From Pararge aegeria (taxonomy: Eukaryota > Arthropoda > Insecta > Lepidoptera > Nymphalidae): DNA of 64,000 bases. Below are positions 21,013-31,837 of this stretch, piece after piece. The notes beneath the pieces were generated by a model. That model searched no databases and was not told the origin of the DNA. It saw only the letters and a program-made list of their open reading frames with translations. The DNA lies in the NCBI RefSeq assembly GCF_905163445.1, contig NC_053204.1, forward strand, positions 10,127,001 to 10,191,000, in the 5' to 3' direction. Every line of letters starts with the position of its first letter. Within the stretch, counting starts at the first letter, position 1. The position numbers and the translations under genes are program-made.

Positions 21013-21350
21013 TTAATTATAGGCCTTAGCTGCCCGTTGGTCTAGAGGTCAGCATGTTTAACTACGGATTACGAGGCTCCGGGTTCGAATCCTCAGTTGG
21101 GCATAAAATTTTTACGTATTGGGAGTCGTCCAGTTGGGACCAGTCCATAGTTAAGAAATAGGCGGTTAAACCCCAGTGTATCGAAGAGCACTTTAAGCCG
21201 TTTTTCCCGGTTGTTATTACTTAGGTACTTGTAATAATAGTAGTTAAAGCCCACCAACCCACATTGAAGCAGCTTGGTGGGTCTATGCTCCAAGAGAGGA
21301 CGCCTGCAAGCGAGGAGGCCTTTGCCCACCAGTAGGGGTAAAAATGGGCA
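21013..21350 (+). mobile_element. SINE-E, tRNA-headed, single copy here
   Basis: Head GCCCGTTGGTCTAGAGGTCA with box B GGGTTCGAATCCTCAGTTGG. The body contains GGGAGTCGTCCAGTTGGGAC, CAGCTTGGTGGGTCTATGCT and GGAGGCCTTTGCCCACCAGT. It looks like a complete tRNA-derived SINE of a different family from A-D. Confidence 0.7.
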
Positions 21351-21394
21351 TTTCTGACGATATTAAAATCTGGTTTTTTATCATCTAAGCTAGC

Positions 21395-21475
21395 TTTAGG
21401 TTTAGGTTTACGAGTGAAGTTATCAAAATCTCCTTACAATCATGTCAACGTATATGTATGAACGTTTCATAAGTA
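21395..21475 (+). mobile_element. LINE-A 3' end fragment
   Basis: GCTTTAGGTTTAGGTTTACG and GTATGAACGTTTCATAAGTA as in the other LINE-A tails. Confidence 0.5.
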
Positions 21476-21715
21476 AATAAATAATAAATAAATAAATATA
21501 CTACGACAATACACACATCGCCATCTAGCCCCAAAGTAAGCGTAGCTTGTGTTATCGGTACTTAGATGACTGATGAATAATTTATCAATAATATACATAA
21601 ATACTTATAATATACAGATAAACACCCAGATACTGAAAAACATTAATGTTCATCACACTTTCCAGCTGTGGGAACCGAACTCACGCCCACTGCGCCAATA
21701 TGCCTGTCTCGAGTG
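21476..21715 (-). mobile_element. SINE-A, head shortened
   Basis: Good tail and body; the head lacks the segment between box B (GGGAACCGAACTCACG) and CCCACTGCGCCAATA. Confidence 0.9.
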
Positions 21716-21966
21716 CCGGTGATAGGCCAACATGAATAAAGAATTCTAATTTGAAACGTAGATTATATTATTTTAAACTTCTAATGTACCTATTCTACGT
21801 GTATATGGGCTTCATAGTTGTCTGAAATAAATTTATGCCATCAAAATCATAACTTATGTAAACATTTAAAACCAAGTTCCAAATATTTTTTATTTTTTTC
21901 AAGAATGGTTGGTTGTCGGTTGACAAAAAAATTGTGATTTAAACGGGTGCCTGCGTCGCTAGTACC

Positions 21967-22010
21967 GTCAGCCAAGTTCCAGGTAAGAATTTACCTGGAA
22001 CTTGGCTGAC
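21967..22010. repeat. Perfect 20-bp palindrome, 4-nt loop
   Basis: Arm GTCAGCCAAGTTCCAGGTAA (21967-21986), loop GAAT, exact reverse complement at 21991-22010. No repeat family is attached to it. Confidence 0.9.
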
Positions 22011-22264
22011 ACATTATCGTGTGTCTTGATTATATCCACGTGCGATTGACTTATCTTTGTTGTCAAACATGGCGGAAATGAACAAGGAAATTGCGTAAGA
22101 CAAAAAATAGAACTGACAATCATCAAAGGCGTTTTGTCTCACGATATCCTCAAAGAAAAGAATACTTACAACACTCGAGTGTTAATGTAAGTAAATGTGT
22201 GTTAGTGCAGTAAAAGTTACTTTTATTTACTACCAGGAAACTAAATTAATTTATGAAATTAAAA

Positions 22265-22600
22265 TGAATTCATGCACAAAAAAATTCAATAGTCAAAATT
22301 CATTTATTTCAAGTAGCCTTAGTTTATAAGAACTTTTGAAAAGTCAATTCAGTGAATTTACCACCGGTTCGGAAGGCAGAATCTGCTGAGTTTCTTGCTC
22401 AGCTTTATAAGATAATTCTTTTTTTTTTTACATCTGCATTAGCTTTATTTATTATTATTGTTATTATTGTACTATAAAACAAATCTATTATATGGGACTA
22501 TTGCCTGAAAATAAAGAATTATTATTATTATTTTATAGTATAACAATCTTTAGAATTTTTCTGCTTCCAAGCAGCCTTGCCGTTAATATCTTTTCATCTT
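22265..22600 (-). mobile_element. LINE-B 3' end, degenerate
   Basis: AAAATTCATTTATTTCAAGT, ACCACCGGTTCGGAAGGCAG, GAGTTTCTTGCTCAGC, then the coding remnant CTTCCAAGCAGCCTTGCCGT near 22565. Orientation and order as at 44.8 kb. Confidence 0.7.
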
Positions 22601-22796
22601 CGGGTTTGCGTGAAGACGACCTTAGGCAAATTTGTTCAAAATCAATTATTAACACAAAAATAAAAAATGCGAAAGTATTCTAAAATTTGCCTATAAATAC
22701 TGCCATACATAACCAACGTCTGAAGCCCATTTGCCACCTTATGCATTAAAAAAGTGTACGTTTATAAATACGACATAAAAACAAAAACAATGAATG

Positions 22797-22945
22797 AAAA
22801 AATACACTTTTATTGTACACCAAAGGAAAAAGTAGTTACAGAGATATAAACATACAGAAAATAGAGCAAGAGCACAATTTGGTGGCCGTATCGCTACATA
22901 GCGATTTCTTTCAGGCAATTAAAGGCGTAAAAGTATAAAGCATAA
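22797..22945 (-). mobile_element. LINE-G 3' end
   Basis: ACACTTTTATTGTACACCAA, then GTGGCCGTATCGCTACATAG and AGGCAATTAAAGGC. Confidence 0.6.
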
Positions 22946-23640
22946 ATATGAGGTAGGTGTTGCAATAAATAAATTAATTTTTACAACTTTTTAAATAAAA
23001 CTTGCTATTTAAGATAAATTAAGAATATTCATTAAAAAATTATAGGCAAAAGGCGACCTTATCACTAAAAGTGATCTATTCCAGGTTACATAAACGATAG
23101 GAATATACATGAGAGAATATATATACATAAATTTACAATATGATAAATATTAAGAGACAAAAAAAATATAAGTATACAATTATAAATATTTATATACACT
23201 AGATATATATTTATATGCATAAATGCATACATACAAAAAACTGACAAAATTGAAATGACAAAATTGATGTCTAATACGAAAAAGTTTTGATATCTTAAAA
23301 AACAAAATTTAAATATACAATAAGTAGGTATAGGAACTAAAAAAAACAAGTTTACTTAACAAGAAAAAGATTTTATCGCCCCGCAATTAACTCCCTTCTC
23401 CCAAAGGAGGTCCCCAAATGGTACATTAATTAATGACCCGGGTAATGCCGGCCATCTTGCCGGACCTCATAAATTTATTAATTAACTTGGCCTTTTTTTC
23501 CAGCCAAATTATACAATGTTTTCATTTGGCGTATTGCTTTAGTTAATACGTTGACAAATGTTATAGGAATTTTAACCTTTCCTCAGCTAGATCTAGTTTT
23601 TTTTCTTTACCAATACAAAATTTTCTTTCTTTCTGTCTAT
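22946..23640. other. AT-rich stretch, no gene
   Basis: A minus-strand hydrophobic frame (23349-23086) is an effect of AT-rich codons. A short palindromic ATTAATTAA-rich segment with AGGTCCCC/GCCGGACCTC lies at 23400-23480. No family recognised. Confidence 0.4.
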
Positions 23641-23642
23641 CT

Positions 23643-24190
23643 TGACGGCAGACTGGCGCAGTGGGCAGCGGCCTTGCTTTCTGGGTAAAACTTCTTGGGT
23701 TTGATTCCCACAACTAGAAAAATGATAGTGTGAATGTTTTTCAGAGTATTATAAGCGGTGATAGCCAAATGGGTAAGGCTTCGGCTTTCCTTTCGTGGAG
23801 ACGAAGTTCAAGCCCAGGCACGCGCGAGTGACTTTTCGGAGTTATGTGCGTTTTTAATTCAAGAAAATTTAATATTACTTGCTGTAAACGGTGAAGGAAA
23901 ACATCGTGAGGAAACCTGCATGCCTGAGAGTTCTTCGTAAAAATCTCAGGGGCGTGGGAAGTCTACCAATCCGAACTGGGCCAGCGTGGTAGACTACGGC
24001 CTGAACCCTTCTCATTCTGAGAGGAGAACCGTACCCTGTAGTGGGCCGTAATGGGTTGTTGATGATGATGATGATGATAAGTATTTATGTATATTATTAA
24101 TAAAAATATTCATCAGTCATCTTAGTACCCATAACACAAGCTACGCTTACTTTGGGGCTAGATGGCGATGTGTGTGCTATTGTTGTATAT
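23643..24190 (+). mobile_element. SINE-A interrupted by SINE-B
   Basis: Head and middle at 23643-23752, body and tail at 24077-24190. The break lies inside the motif TATTATAAGTATTTATG, where the inserted SINE-B is flanked by ATAAG on both sides. Confidence 0.9.
23753..24078 (+). mobile_element. SINE-B, full length, nested in SINE-A
   Basis: Complete: head GCGGTGATAGCCAAATGGGT, box B region GAAGTTCAAGCCCAGGCACG, TTCTCATTCTGAGAGGAGAA, and tail GGGTTGTTGATGATGATGAT. It is younger than the SINE-A that it splits. Confidence 0.9.
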
Positions 24191-24200
24191 TTATATTTTA

Positions 24201-24881
24201 CTAGCGTACCCTCGCGACTTAGTCCACGTATGAGTTAATCGAAAAGCTAGAATGTATCTGACGCTAACATCATAATCATCGGGGCTAGTTATTTACCTAC
24301 TATTATTTTACGTATACTGAGTTAGTAAGTTGGCATTATTTTAGTTGATACATACATACATACATACATCCATCCTCACAAACTTTCGCATTTATAATAT
24401 TAGTAGGATGGTACGCATGCATTCGATCGTTGTCCCATATGCCTTGCGACTTGCTGTCATTTGTAAAGATTTATGTCCTTTATCTCCGTAAATATCTATC
24501 AAATCCTTATTAAAATAAGACAATACATGCTTGGTAGTATCAACTAAAAAGAATTATTGCAATCGGTTCAAATTTAACGGAGCTATGAAGTAAAATTGAA
24601 AAAAATTGTCATCCCATTTCCCGGAGGAAACTTATTGTTTATCGGGATAAAAATGTATCCTATATGTTGACCCGGAATATCAGCTTTACAAAATTTCATT
24701 TAAATCCGTTCAGTAGTTTCACGTGATGCCCGGACAGACAGACAGGCAGACAGACAGACAAAAATTAAATAAAAATCTGTTATGGACTCAGTATCGATTA
24801 TAAAGCATCCCCCAGTAAAAAATTTCAAAATATATGAAATGTACAGAAATCTTACAGTTACAGTTTTGTTATGAGTATAGA
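24201..24881 (-). mobile_element. Composite Helitron (two blocks)
   Basis: CTAGCGTACCCTCGCGACTT at the start, ATATTAGTAGGATGG junction at 24401-24410, and ATGAGTATAGA at the end. (ACAT)n at 24351-24370 and (ACAG)n at 24731-24760. Same architecture as 14630-15235. Confidence 0.7.
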
Positions 24882-25299
24882 TAAAAATAAACAAACAAAA
24901 ATTCTCGTCAAATACATAATCGTGAAGTTTAAGTTCACAGATTTCATTAACGGGAAAAGAATTTGATATGCCCAAGTATTACGAAAGCAAAACACTGCAT
25001 CATAACATACACTTCCGCAGGGCTTATATCTGTCTGTACATATATACATATGATATCACATCTGTCCGTCCGCACCTGCGGCTATCGACCTGTACTGTCG
25101 CTTTTTACTTCTAAACCGGTCTTAATGACGTTGGGACAGTATCATGCGAGACTGACAGTTATTTTTCGAATTAAACGTTAAGAATAAAATTCTTCAGCTA
25201 TTTAATGAAAGTAGTGGTCGAAATTCAACCATAATTAATTAATTTAAATAATAAGTTTGAAGACTATATAGGTTCTGTTGTCAAAGATTATACTTCAAT

Positions 25300-25455
25300 A
25301 TAGAAGAAGAAGAAACACTTTATTGCACGTATAACATACAGGAAAAGAAACAGTAAGGAGTATACAGTACACAATGTAGACATGCAAAGGCGGCCTTATT
25401 GCTGCAAGCAATCTCTTACAGGCAACCTTTGTAGACAGGACTTACAGCAAGAGAA
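25300..25455 (-). mobile_element. LINE-G 3' end
   Basis: (GAA)n, CACTTTATTGCACGTATAAC, AAGGCGGCCTTATTGCTGCA, AATCTCTTACAGGCAACCTT. The clearest minus-strand copy. Confidence 0.65.
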
Positions 25456-25777
25456 TGGGATAGTGCCAAGAGTGTTGATACATATACATAATGTATGTAA
25501 ATATTAAATATATAACAAACATAATATATATATGAGATTTTAATACATAATTTAAAACAATAATAAAGAATCTACTTCAAATATCAGCACTCAGAGAGAG
25601 ACCTTCAGACGACTCTTAAATATCGGAAGGGAATTATTTTCACGGATTATTATTATATAGATTATATATTATATACGAGATATATATATTATATACTCGG
25701 ATAATATATTATATATTATATTTTCGGCAATCACGAGACTACTGATCTATTTAAATTTTAAAAATATGCCTGAGGCA
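25456..25777. other. AT-rich, no gene
   Basis: Includes ATATA-rich palindromic sequence at 25650-25725. Nothing else recognised. Confidence 0.4.
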
Positions 25778-25785
25778 ATAATATT

Positions 25786-25972
25786 CTTAAGGTGCTGGAA
25801 TGGCGAGCCCGCACTGGTAAACTAAGCGTAGGTCGGCCCCGAACGAGGTGGACAGATGACATTAGGCGAGTCGCTGAGAGCCGCTAGAGGCAAGTGGGCC
25901 AAGACCGTGGATTGTGGAACTTCCTACATAAGACCTATGTCCAGCAGTGGATGTCAATTGGTTGAAATGATG
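25786..25972 (+). pseudogene. RTE-clade LINE, short degenerate copy with TSD
   Basis: Encodes KVLEWRARTGKLSVGRPRTR, WTDDIRRVAESR, an in-frame TAG at the next Trp codon, and VQQWMSIG-stop. 8-bp TSD ATAATATT at 25778-25785 and 25973-25980. It has more substitutions than the 12.7- or 26.4-kb copies. Confidence 0.8.
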
Positions 25973-26384
25973 ATAATATTGATGACCTGAGGCAAGGTGC
26001 CGAAATTTATAATCAAAATTGCATTGGCACTTTACATCACAGATATCTTAAAATTTAATTTGATCAGTAGACTCATGATACAACCGAAAGATTTGCAAGT
26101 GTGGGTGGAATCACGATTATAACTTTTAATTTATTTTCCAAAAAGAAATTAAAACGAATCGCAATGCTCTTGGCGCGTATGCTAATACGCGCGTTAGGAA
26201 ATCATAATCGCCATATTCCGAACCAGAATTCAGAACGTTCGTCAGTATCATTCTTAAAGTTCGATTTGATTAATTCATAATCTAAAAAATCTAAAAGCTT
26301 GTGGCATTGTAAAATACTGACATTATATGGAACTTCTTAATTTCTGAATTAAAAATATGAATTTAGATCATCATAATAACAATA

Positions 26385-26829
26385 TGCGTGTTGCCCGTGA
26401 TGACCTATTGCTCTGAAACATGGTCGTTAACTGTGGGCCTCATAAGAAGGCTTAGAGTCACTCAGCGGGCGATGGAGAGAGCTATGCTCGGAGTATCTCT
26501 ACGCGATCGAATCAGAAATGTGGAGATTCGTAGAAGAACCAAAGTTACCGACATAGCTCAACGAGTCGCGAAGCTTAAGTGGCAATGGGCCGGGCACATA
26601 GTTCGGAGAAAGGATGGACGTTGGGGTCCCAAGGTGCTGGAATGGCAGCCCCGTACTGGTAAGCGCAGCGTGGGTCGACCCCCAACGAGGTGGACAGACG
26701 ACATTAAGCGCGTCGCAGGTAGCCGTTGGATCCAAGCGGCTCAGAATCGTGGAACTTGGAACTCCCTACAAAAGACCTATGTCCAGCAGTGGACGTCTAT
26801 CGGTTGATGTGATGATGATGATGATGATG
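26385..26829 (+). mobile_element. RTE-clade LINE, 5' truncated, with TSD (best copy)
   Basis: Open frame of about 139 codons to 26807: CVLPVMTYCSETWSLT, RLRVTQRAMERAMLGVSLRD, AGHIVRRKDGRWGPKVLEWQ, GRPPTRWTDDIKRVAG, VQQWTSIG-stop, then (GAT)n. 10-bp TSD AATAACAATA at 26375-26384 and 26830-26839. It matches the RTE endonuclease-reverse transcriptase proteins deposited for butterflies; only the region after the RT core is kept. Confidence 0.95.
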
Positions 26830-26839
26830 AATAACAATA

Positions 26840-27155
26840 CACTAAAAATGCCCTTTAGCACTTATAGAAAAAACTTTTCACCGAACGAAGGCTGCCAGCG
26901 GCCGCACAACTACAGTATACTAGTTCTGATGGAAATACTACTATGTCTCCCAGCATACATTTCCGTCTGCCTAAACAGCGTACATTAGTTAATTAAGAGC
27001 GAAAGAAGAAATAAAAGTACAATACAGTCGCTGGCTGTAAATGCTTTTTTTAGTATCAAATAACAATTGTTGTGCTCAGAGTCATGTTCGCGGCGACAAA
27101 TTTATGCGTGCACAACATTTCTAACAATCATAACCGTTAGAAAGCAATGATGAGG
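26840..27155. other. No recognised feature
   Basis: No repeat family or gene seen. Confidence 0.4.
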
Positions 27156-27159
27156 ACTA

Positions 27160-27370
27160 GGTTGGAACAAGCTTGCCTAGAAAAAGCCTATTAACTCTTG
27201 CCTTGAAGGTACTTAAGTTATACGTGGCAGGAAACACAGTTGCCGCGAGAGCGTTCAGAACGTACGTATCAGAAAGGTGGATAAATACGTTTCGTGGGGA
27301 TGCCACCGCTCACGGTGTCTCACTGTTTTGTGGTAGAACGGGGACGGAAGAACAAGAAAAGTCTTGTTAT
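27160..27370 (+). pseudogene. Dispersed coding-like repeat fragment
   Basis: Frame with LALKVLKLYVAGNTVAARAF then RTYVSERWINTFRGDATAHG. I think I have seen this in lepidopteran repeat-derived frames, but cannot name an element. It may be an antisense or non-coding part of a TE. Confidence 0.3.
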
Positions 27371-27739
27371 TAAGATTTCTATGAATTAGATTATGAATTT
27401 AGAGAAACATTCGGGCTGATAGGGGCCTACTTAAGGTTCAATCGTGGCAGAAATACTACAGCTTGCTTCACTCTTGCATAACACCGTCAACCCGGCTCGG
27501 CCGGACGTGAGCCAGTTTTTATTCGTTTTGCGACATCAATGCCTTGTCTATGCTGTTATCTTTTCTGATAGTTGGTAAATTACCGGGATCATCTACTGGG
27601 GTTATTTAATTTTTGGGAAAATAGTGACTGCCAATTGGTAATTTTACCTTATATATTAAATTAAATTTTCTTAGCTTAATATTTAATAAATGAATTCAAT
27701 CTGTGTTGAAAAAAACCAAGAAATTGCATGAATTTACTT

Positions 27740-27880
27740 TAATTGTCAATTTATTTATTCATACTGTTTATTTGTATACCACATCAAGTTCAGAAAACAA
27801 AAAAAATAGAACAGTCACTTCAAGTACGTAGTAGGATACAAAAGGCGGCCTTATCGCTGTGTAGCGTTCACTGCCACAAA
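27740..27880 (-). mobile_element. LINE-G 3' end fragment
   Basis: TTATTTGTATACCACATCAA, then AAAAGGCGGCCTTATCGCTG and TAGCGTTCACTGCC. Confidence 0.6.
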
Positions 27881-27999
27881 CAAATAATATTCATAAACCG
27901 AATGGTAGAAAATTCTAGTCTGTTTTAAATATATCTGTACATACGTATATTCTTGTGACTAAATTTATTTTTATTATTATTATTATTAAAACTTCGACC

Positions 28000-28085
28000 T
28001 CCCATTTCGTTTTCATTTCGGCCCAAACTCTTAACTTTTCAGAGTTATTTTGCGTTCTTAAGTTTATTTTAGGAATCCTTACTTG
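28000..28085 (+). mobile_element. SINE-B head/middle fragment
   Basis: CTTAACTTTTCAGAGTTATT and TGCGTTCTTAAGTTTATTTT in SINE-B order; diverged. Confidence 0.45.
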
Positions 28086-28088
28086 TCA

Positions 28089-28399
28089 CATTAATATCAT
28101 AAATGCGAAAGTACTAAACTAAAAAAGATGTAGGCATACAAAGGTGGCCTTATTGCCGCAAGCAATCTCCAAAGCCTTTAGTCCAAACTGTACTTAGGAC
28201 TGAAGGTCCGAAGAGCTTGCTCGCAGCAACAAGGCCGCCTTTGCACATTTTTTAAATTTTTTCCCAATCGACTGGATTTTTGGCGTATAGTTAGTTGAAT
28301 GGACGGAGAGTAACATAGGTTGTTTATCCCAGGAAATCCAACGGTTACCACGGGATTTGTATAAACCGGTATAAACGCGGACGAAGCGCTCCGGCAATA
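28089..28399 (+). mobile_element. Helitron-like element carrying an inverted LINE-G pair
   Basis: Left end ATTAATATCATAAATGCGAA. Right end AAACGCGGACGAAGCGCTCC...AATAGCTA. Inside, CAAAGGTGGCCTTATTGCCG (minus LINE-G) and CAACAAGGCCGCCTTTGCAC (plus) form an inverted repeat at about 28135-28245. Confidence 0.45.
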
Positions 28400-28565
28400 G
28401 CTACTTTAAAATACCACTTGCTTTAACGGTGAAGAAAAACATCGTGGGGAAACCTGCAGCCTAAGAGTTCTCCGTAACGTTCTCAAAGGTGTGTGAAGTC
28501 TGACAATCCACTCTTGGCCAGCGACAACACTCATCATTCTGAAGAGACCCGTGTCGTAATGGGAT
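28400..28565 (+). mobile_element. SINE-B 3' half
   Basis: CCACTTGCTTTAACGGTGAA, GTTCTCAAAGGTGTGTGAAG, TGGCCAGCGACAACACTC, GTGTCGTAATGGG. Confidence 0.7.
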
Positions 28566-29267
28566 TTTTTTTTAATTTATTTATTTAGATTCTCATTCTA
28601 ACACTATCATTACAGAATACTTAGACCTAATGCGATAGTGTAGCTTTTAAAAAAAAATCTTATATCCTTATGCTATATACTATGCTATTTAATTATATAT
28701 TCCCGTAACAAATAACCCACATTGCGATCCTTGTCAATTCACTCAGAGCGCAACAATAAATATCACATTGATCTGATATGACATTGAGGGTTGATAATGA
28801 TCATGATGAAACTTTCGTCAAATAAGTTGCTCAAAATCGTGTTTAAAATCACACTTTTGTATCATAAAAACTGGCATACCCCCTACTAGCTAGCCCGCAA
28901 CAATATAACAGGTGAGATACCAAGGGATAACTAATTACAGACGTATAAAAATGGAAAAATATGTTTAACGATGATTACATATTGGCGTCTCAAAGAAAGT
29001 TCCAGGCTGTTTTATGACGCGGGAAACAGGAAAAAAATTTAAAACAAGTTGTTTTTGTAATAAAAACACTTATCTGTGTATAAATTCATAATTATTTTTG
29101 CGATAATACTACGGTCGGTCTGTTCCCACGCACGCTAGGGGATATATTACAAATCATTAACTTCATTTACATGTGAGACTAACACACTTGATCGGTTATT
29201 CAACTGCACCCTGATTTAATAACTTTACCGTAAACTTAACTATGAACTATGTTAGAATTATTTATTA

Positions 29268-29721
29268 CTAGCTGTTGCCCGCGACTTCGCCTGCGTTTGA
29301 TTTTGTTCTTGATATGGCATTCAATTTAGCTGTAGTTCTAAAAAATATTTAAAGTATTCAGTATCGCTAAGCCTTAAATGAGGGATTTGCTGCTGTCCGC
29401 TGAGGAGTTCTGGCCTCTATCTCCAACCACATTCATCAGATCTTCACAAAATTTGGGCACAATTAATCTCATATTATAACCTCTATAGTAAAAAAAATAC
29501 TTATTTAAATCGATTATAATTTGTCGGAGTTATCGTCAAACACTTTCATCCCCTCTCCCAAAGGAACCGAGATTAATGTCGGGATACAATGTATCCTATA
29601 TTACTTCTAATACCTTCAGGAATATATTGTGTACAAAGTTTCGTGATGATCGGTTTAGTAGTTTTTGCATGAAAGCGTAACAATCAAACTTACATTCACA
29701 TTTATAATATTAGTAGTAGGA
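29268..29721 (-). mobile_element. Non-autonomous Helitron (CTAGCTGTTGCCCGCG family)
   Basis: Complete copy: CTAGCTGTTGCCCGCGACTT after A, ending TTAGTAGTAGGA before T. It is longer than 2784-3207 because of small indels. Confidence 0.85.
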
Positions 29722-30305
29722 TTATGAAATTATATTTTTATATTGCTAAATATTGGTGTTTAGGATAACAAGTTCAAACATATTCTGCTGATACATCAAC
29801 TTGCTAAATTTAAACATTAAATTATATTAACAAAAATTTTAATTGTTATCAATTATACATAAAATAATGTTCTTAAATTTGTAGTGTCATGTTAAATCAT
29901 TGTATTAGTTATATCACAATTCTAAGTTTTAATGTTTAATAAATACAATTAAAATTAGAATTGAATTAAGATGTCAGAAAGTTGAGGTCACAAACACATG
30001 CAAAATTAAGCAGTAACTACAAATATTTTATGACACCCATAGCAGCTAAGGTATTATGCGATGGTATAAAACGATTTGTCACACAACCAAAGAAAGAGTT
30101 TCCTTTTAAAGATTTGCAAGGGTAGCTTTTTACATTTATTTCAATTTTATTATATATTTGGCAGCTCATTGCGCAAGGCGATTTTTAAGTCATTTGAAAA
30201 GTTATATGAAATTTGTAATTTTAGCTTTATATTTTTGAAGTGGATGATGAGAGGACGATGCGCGCACACCGTCACAAAAAACCGACACCCTGAAGTTAGC
30301 TATAA
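29722..30305. other. No recognised feature
   Basis: AT-rich. A 78-codon frame at 30076-30312 (with FKSFEKLYEICNFSFIFLKW) has no recognisable domain. Confidence 0.4.
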
Positions 30306-30427
30306 GGTTTGACAGTGTACACTACGTTAGTCGTCATAAATGATTATGACGACTAACGTAGTGTACACTGTCAAACCACCCTTGAAAAATAAGAAAATAA
30401 ATGATTATTTTCTTATTTTTCAAGGGT
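30306..30427. repeat. Two abutting perfect palindromes
   Basis: Palindrome 1: arms 30306-30339 and 30344-30377 (34 bp, perfect), loop ATGA. Palindrome 2: arms 30378-30400 and 30405-30427 (23 bp, perfect), loop ATGA. No base separates them and both centres read ATAAATGATTAT. Confidence 0.95.
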
Positions 30428-30480
30428 TGTCTGGAGGACATCACTTAAAGCAATGAGACCGCCGCTGCGCATTTTATTTT
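30420..30480 (+). mobile_element. LINE-G 3' end remnant
   Basis: AAGGGTTGTCTGGAGGACAT then GACCGCCGCTGCGCATTTT, comparable with AAGGTTGCCTGGCAGAGATC at 44.1 kb. It overlaps the right arm of palindrome 2. Confidence 0.4.
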
Positions 30481-30899
30481 AATTGTAATTCAGTTTCTAA
30501 TTTTTAATATCTTTATCCATAACTACAAAAAAATAGTATAGTTATGCTGTTTAAAATAGTACCTACGCATTTTCTTAAATGAAAATATTCCTTCTGAATT
30601 ATGATAAATTAGCAGCTCAATTCTCTCGATTTAATTTTATTGGAAAATTACAAACTAAAATTAATATTCACAATGAATATAAGCCGTGTAACTGTTCACT
30701 TATGGGCATGGTACCTAAAATGCTGGCGCTATTGTGTGCATAGGGTATAGATTATATATATACATAGGTTTATGTCTTTTTTTTCGACCGTCTAAAACGT
30801 GCGAAATTCGCGTGCGCGCCGCTCTCGCGCGTGCGGGTGTCGTGCAGTCCGGTGAGGAGCACACGCTTATGCGAAAATTTTGTTATTAACAATAACCCT

Positions 30900-31003
30900 T
30901 AATTGTGTGACATAAATAATTTATCTATCTATCTATCTACTTTATGGAGCCTGTCCGGTACAAAACAACATAAAATCTTTCTTCTTTACAATATTAGTAT
31001 AGA
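30900..31003 (-). mobile_element. Helitron TC-end fragment
   Basis: ATGGAGCCTGTCCGGTACAA then TTTACAATATTAGTATAGA followed by T. A (TATC)n run lies at 30928-30943. The CTAG end was not found. Confidence 0.4.
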
Positions 31004-31403
31004 TAACTGGGTTTATACCTTGGAATAAAGATTACTATGTTCATTTCAACGGTGATATCAGGCCGAGATTTTAAAAGCATTCTGAAGTATGCTCTTAATG
31101 GAACATGCAAAATCACATAGAACGCCTGATACAGTTCCGTCCCGTTACGCGAGGAAACTGCGTGAGACAAAAACGCAGTAAAAACACTAGTCTTGTAACG
31201 ACTGGTCGCCGAGGCACATCTATAGTTGATCTATCGTTTGCTACTATAATTTATTTCACTATACTACTTGTTTCCGCGGTTTCACACACGCAGCCACGTT
31301 AAAGCCAGGACACTTATTTAAGGACACTAACACTATACACTGACAGGATTTAAAACGGGTTATAAGACTGAAGTGAAAGGCTTATTTCGGCATCGACGGT
31401 AGG

Positions 31404-31545
31404 AGAGCCGTAGCTTAATTGGAGAAAGCGCTCAGGCCGCGATTGCCAGAGAGTCGCAGGTTCAAATCCTGTCAGTTCCGATTTTTTTTTTAAATTTATA
31501 AAAAATTGATAATTCCTCCAAGTGTTGGTAAAAACACTAACAAAT
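31404..31545 (+). mobile_element. SINE-C, tRNA-like head
   Basis: GGAGAGCCGTAGCTTAATTG, then GTCGCAGGTTCAAATCCTGT with T-arm stem CAGG/CCTG, a T-run, and the body CTCCAAGTGTTGGTAAAAAC. Two further copies at 56.1-56.3 kb share both head and body, so this is a SINE and not a single tRNA gene. Confidence 0.65.
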
Positions 31546-31675
31546 ATAATAGATAGATGAATCTAGTTTATAGTTACATCAAATACTGAGTCAATAATTG
31601 TAAATCGTTCGCTATCTTTGCCAATTCCAGAACAAACACCGACTTCCAAGCCAGCACTTTACCGAGAACTACTAC

Positions 31676-31800
31676 GTTAGGTGGCGGCCATCTTGAATTT
31701 TAATTGTCACAGTATATAGTATTCTACTAGTCAAACCATTTCATTTGATACCAGTATTCAGGGAGTTGTGAAAAAATATGTAATCCACCATTTTTAGCGG
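31676..31800 (+). repeat. Dispersed repeat R
   Basis: GTGGCGGCCATCTTGAATTT, AACCATTTCATTTGATACCA, AATATGTAATCCACCATTTT. Confidence 0.55.
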
Positions 31801-31837
31801 GGTTTATCTTAAACTGCAAATCATAAAATATAACTAA

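Noticed and set aside
23086..23349. Minus-strand hydrophobic frame resembling a membrane protein
   Set aside because: Composition follows from AT-rich DNA (Ile, Phe, Tyr, Leu codons); no conserved motif.
31404..31482. Possible functional tRNA gene
   Set aside because: The T-arm is good, but there is no clear anticodon arm, and the same head occurs with a shared body in two other places, so it is a SINE head. The SINE-A, B, D and E heads are rejected as tRNA genes for similar reasons.
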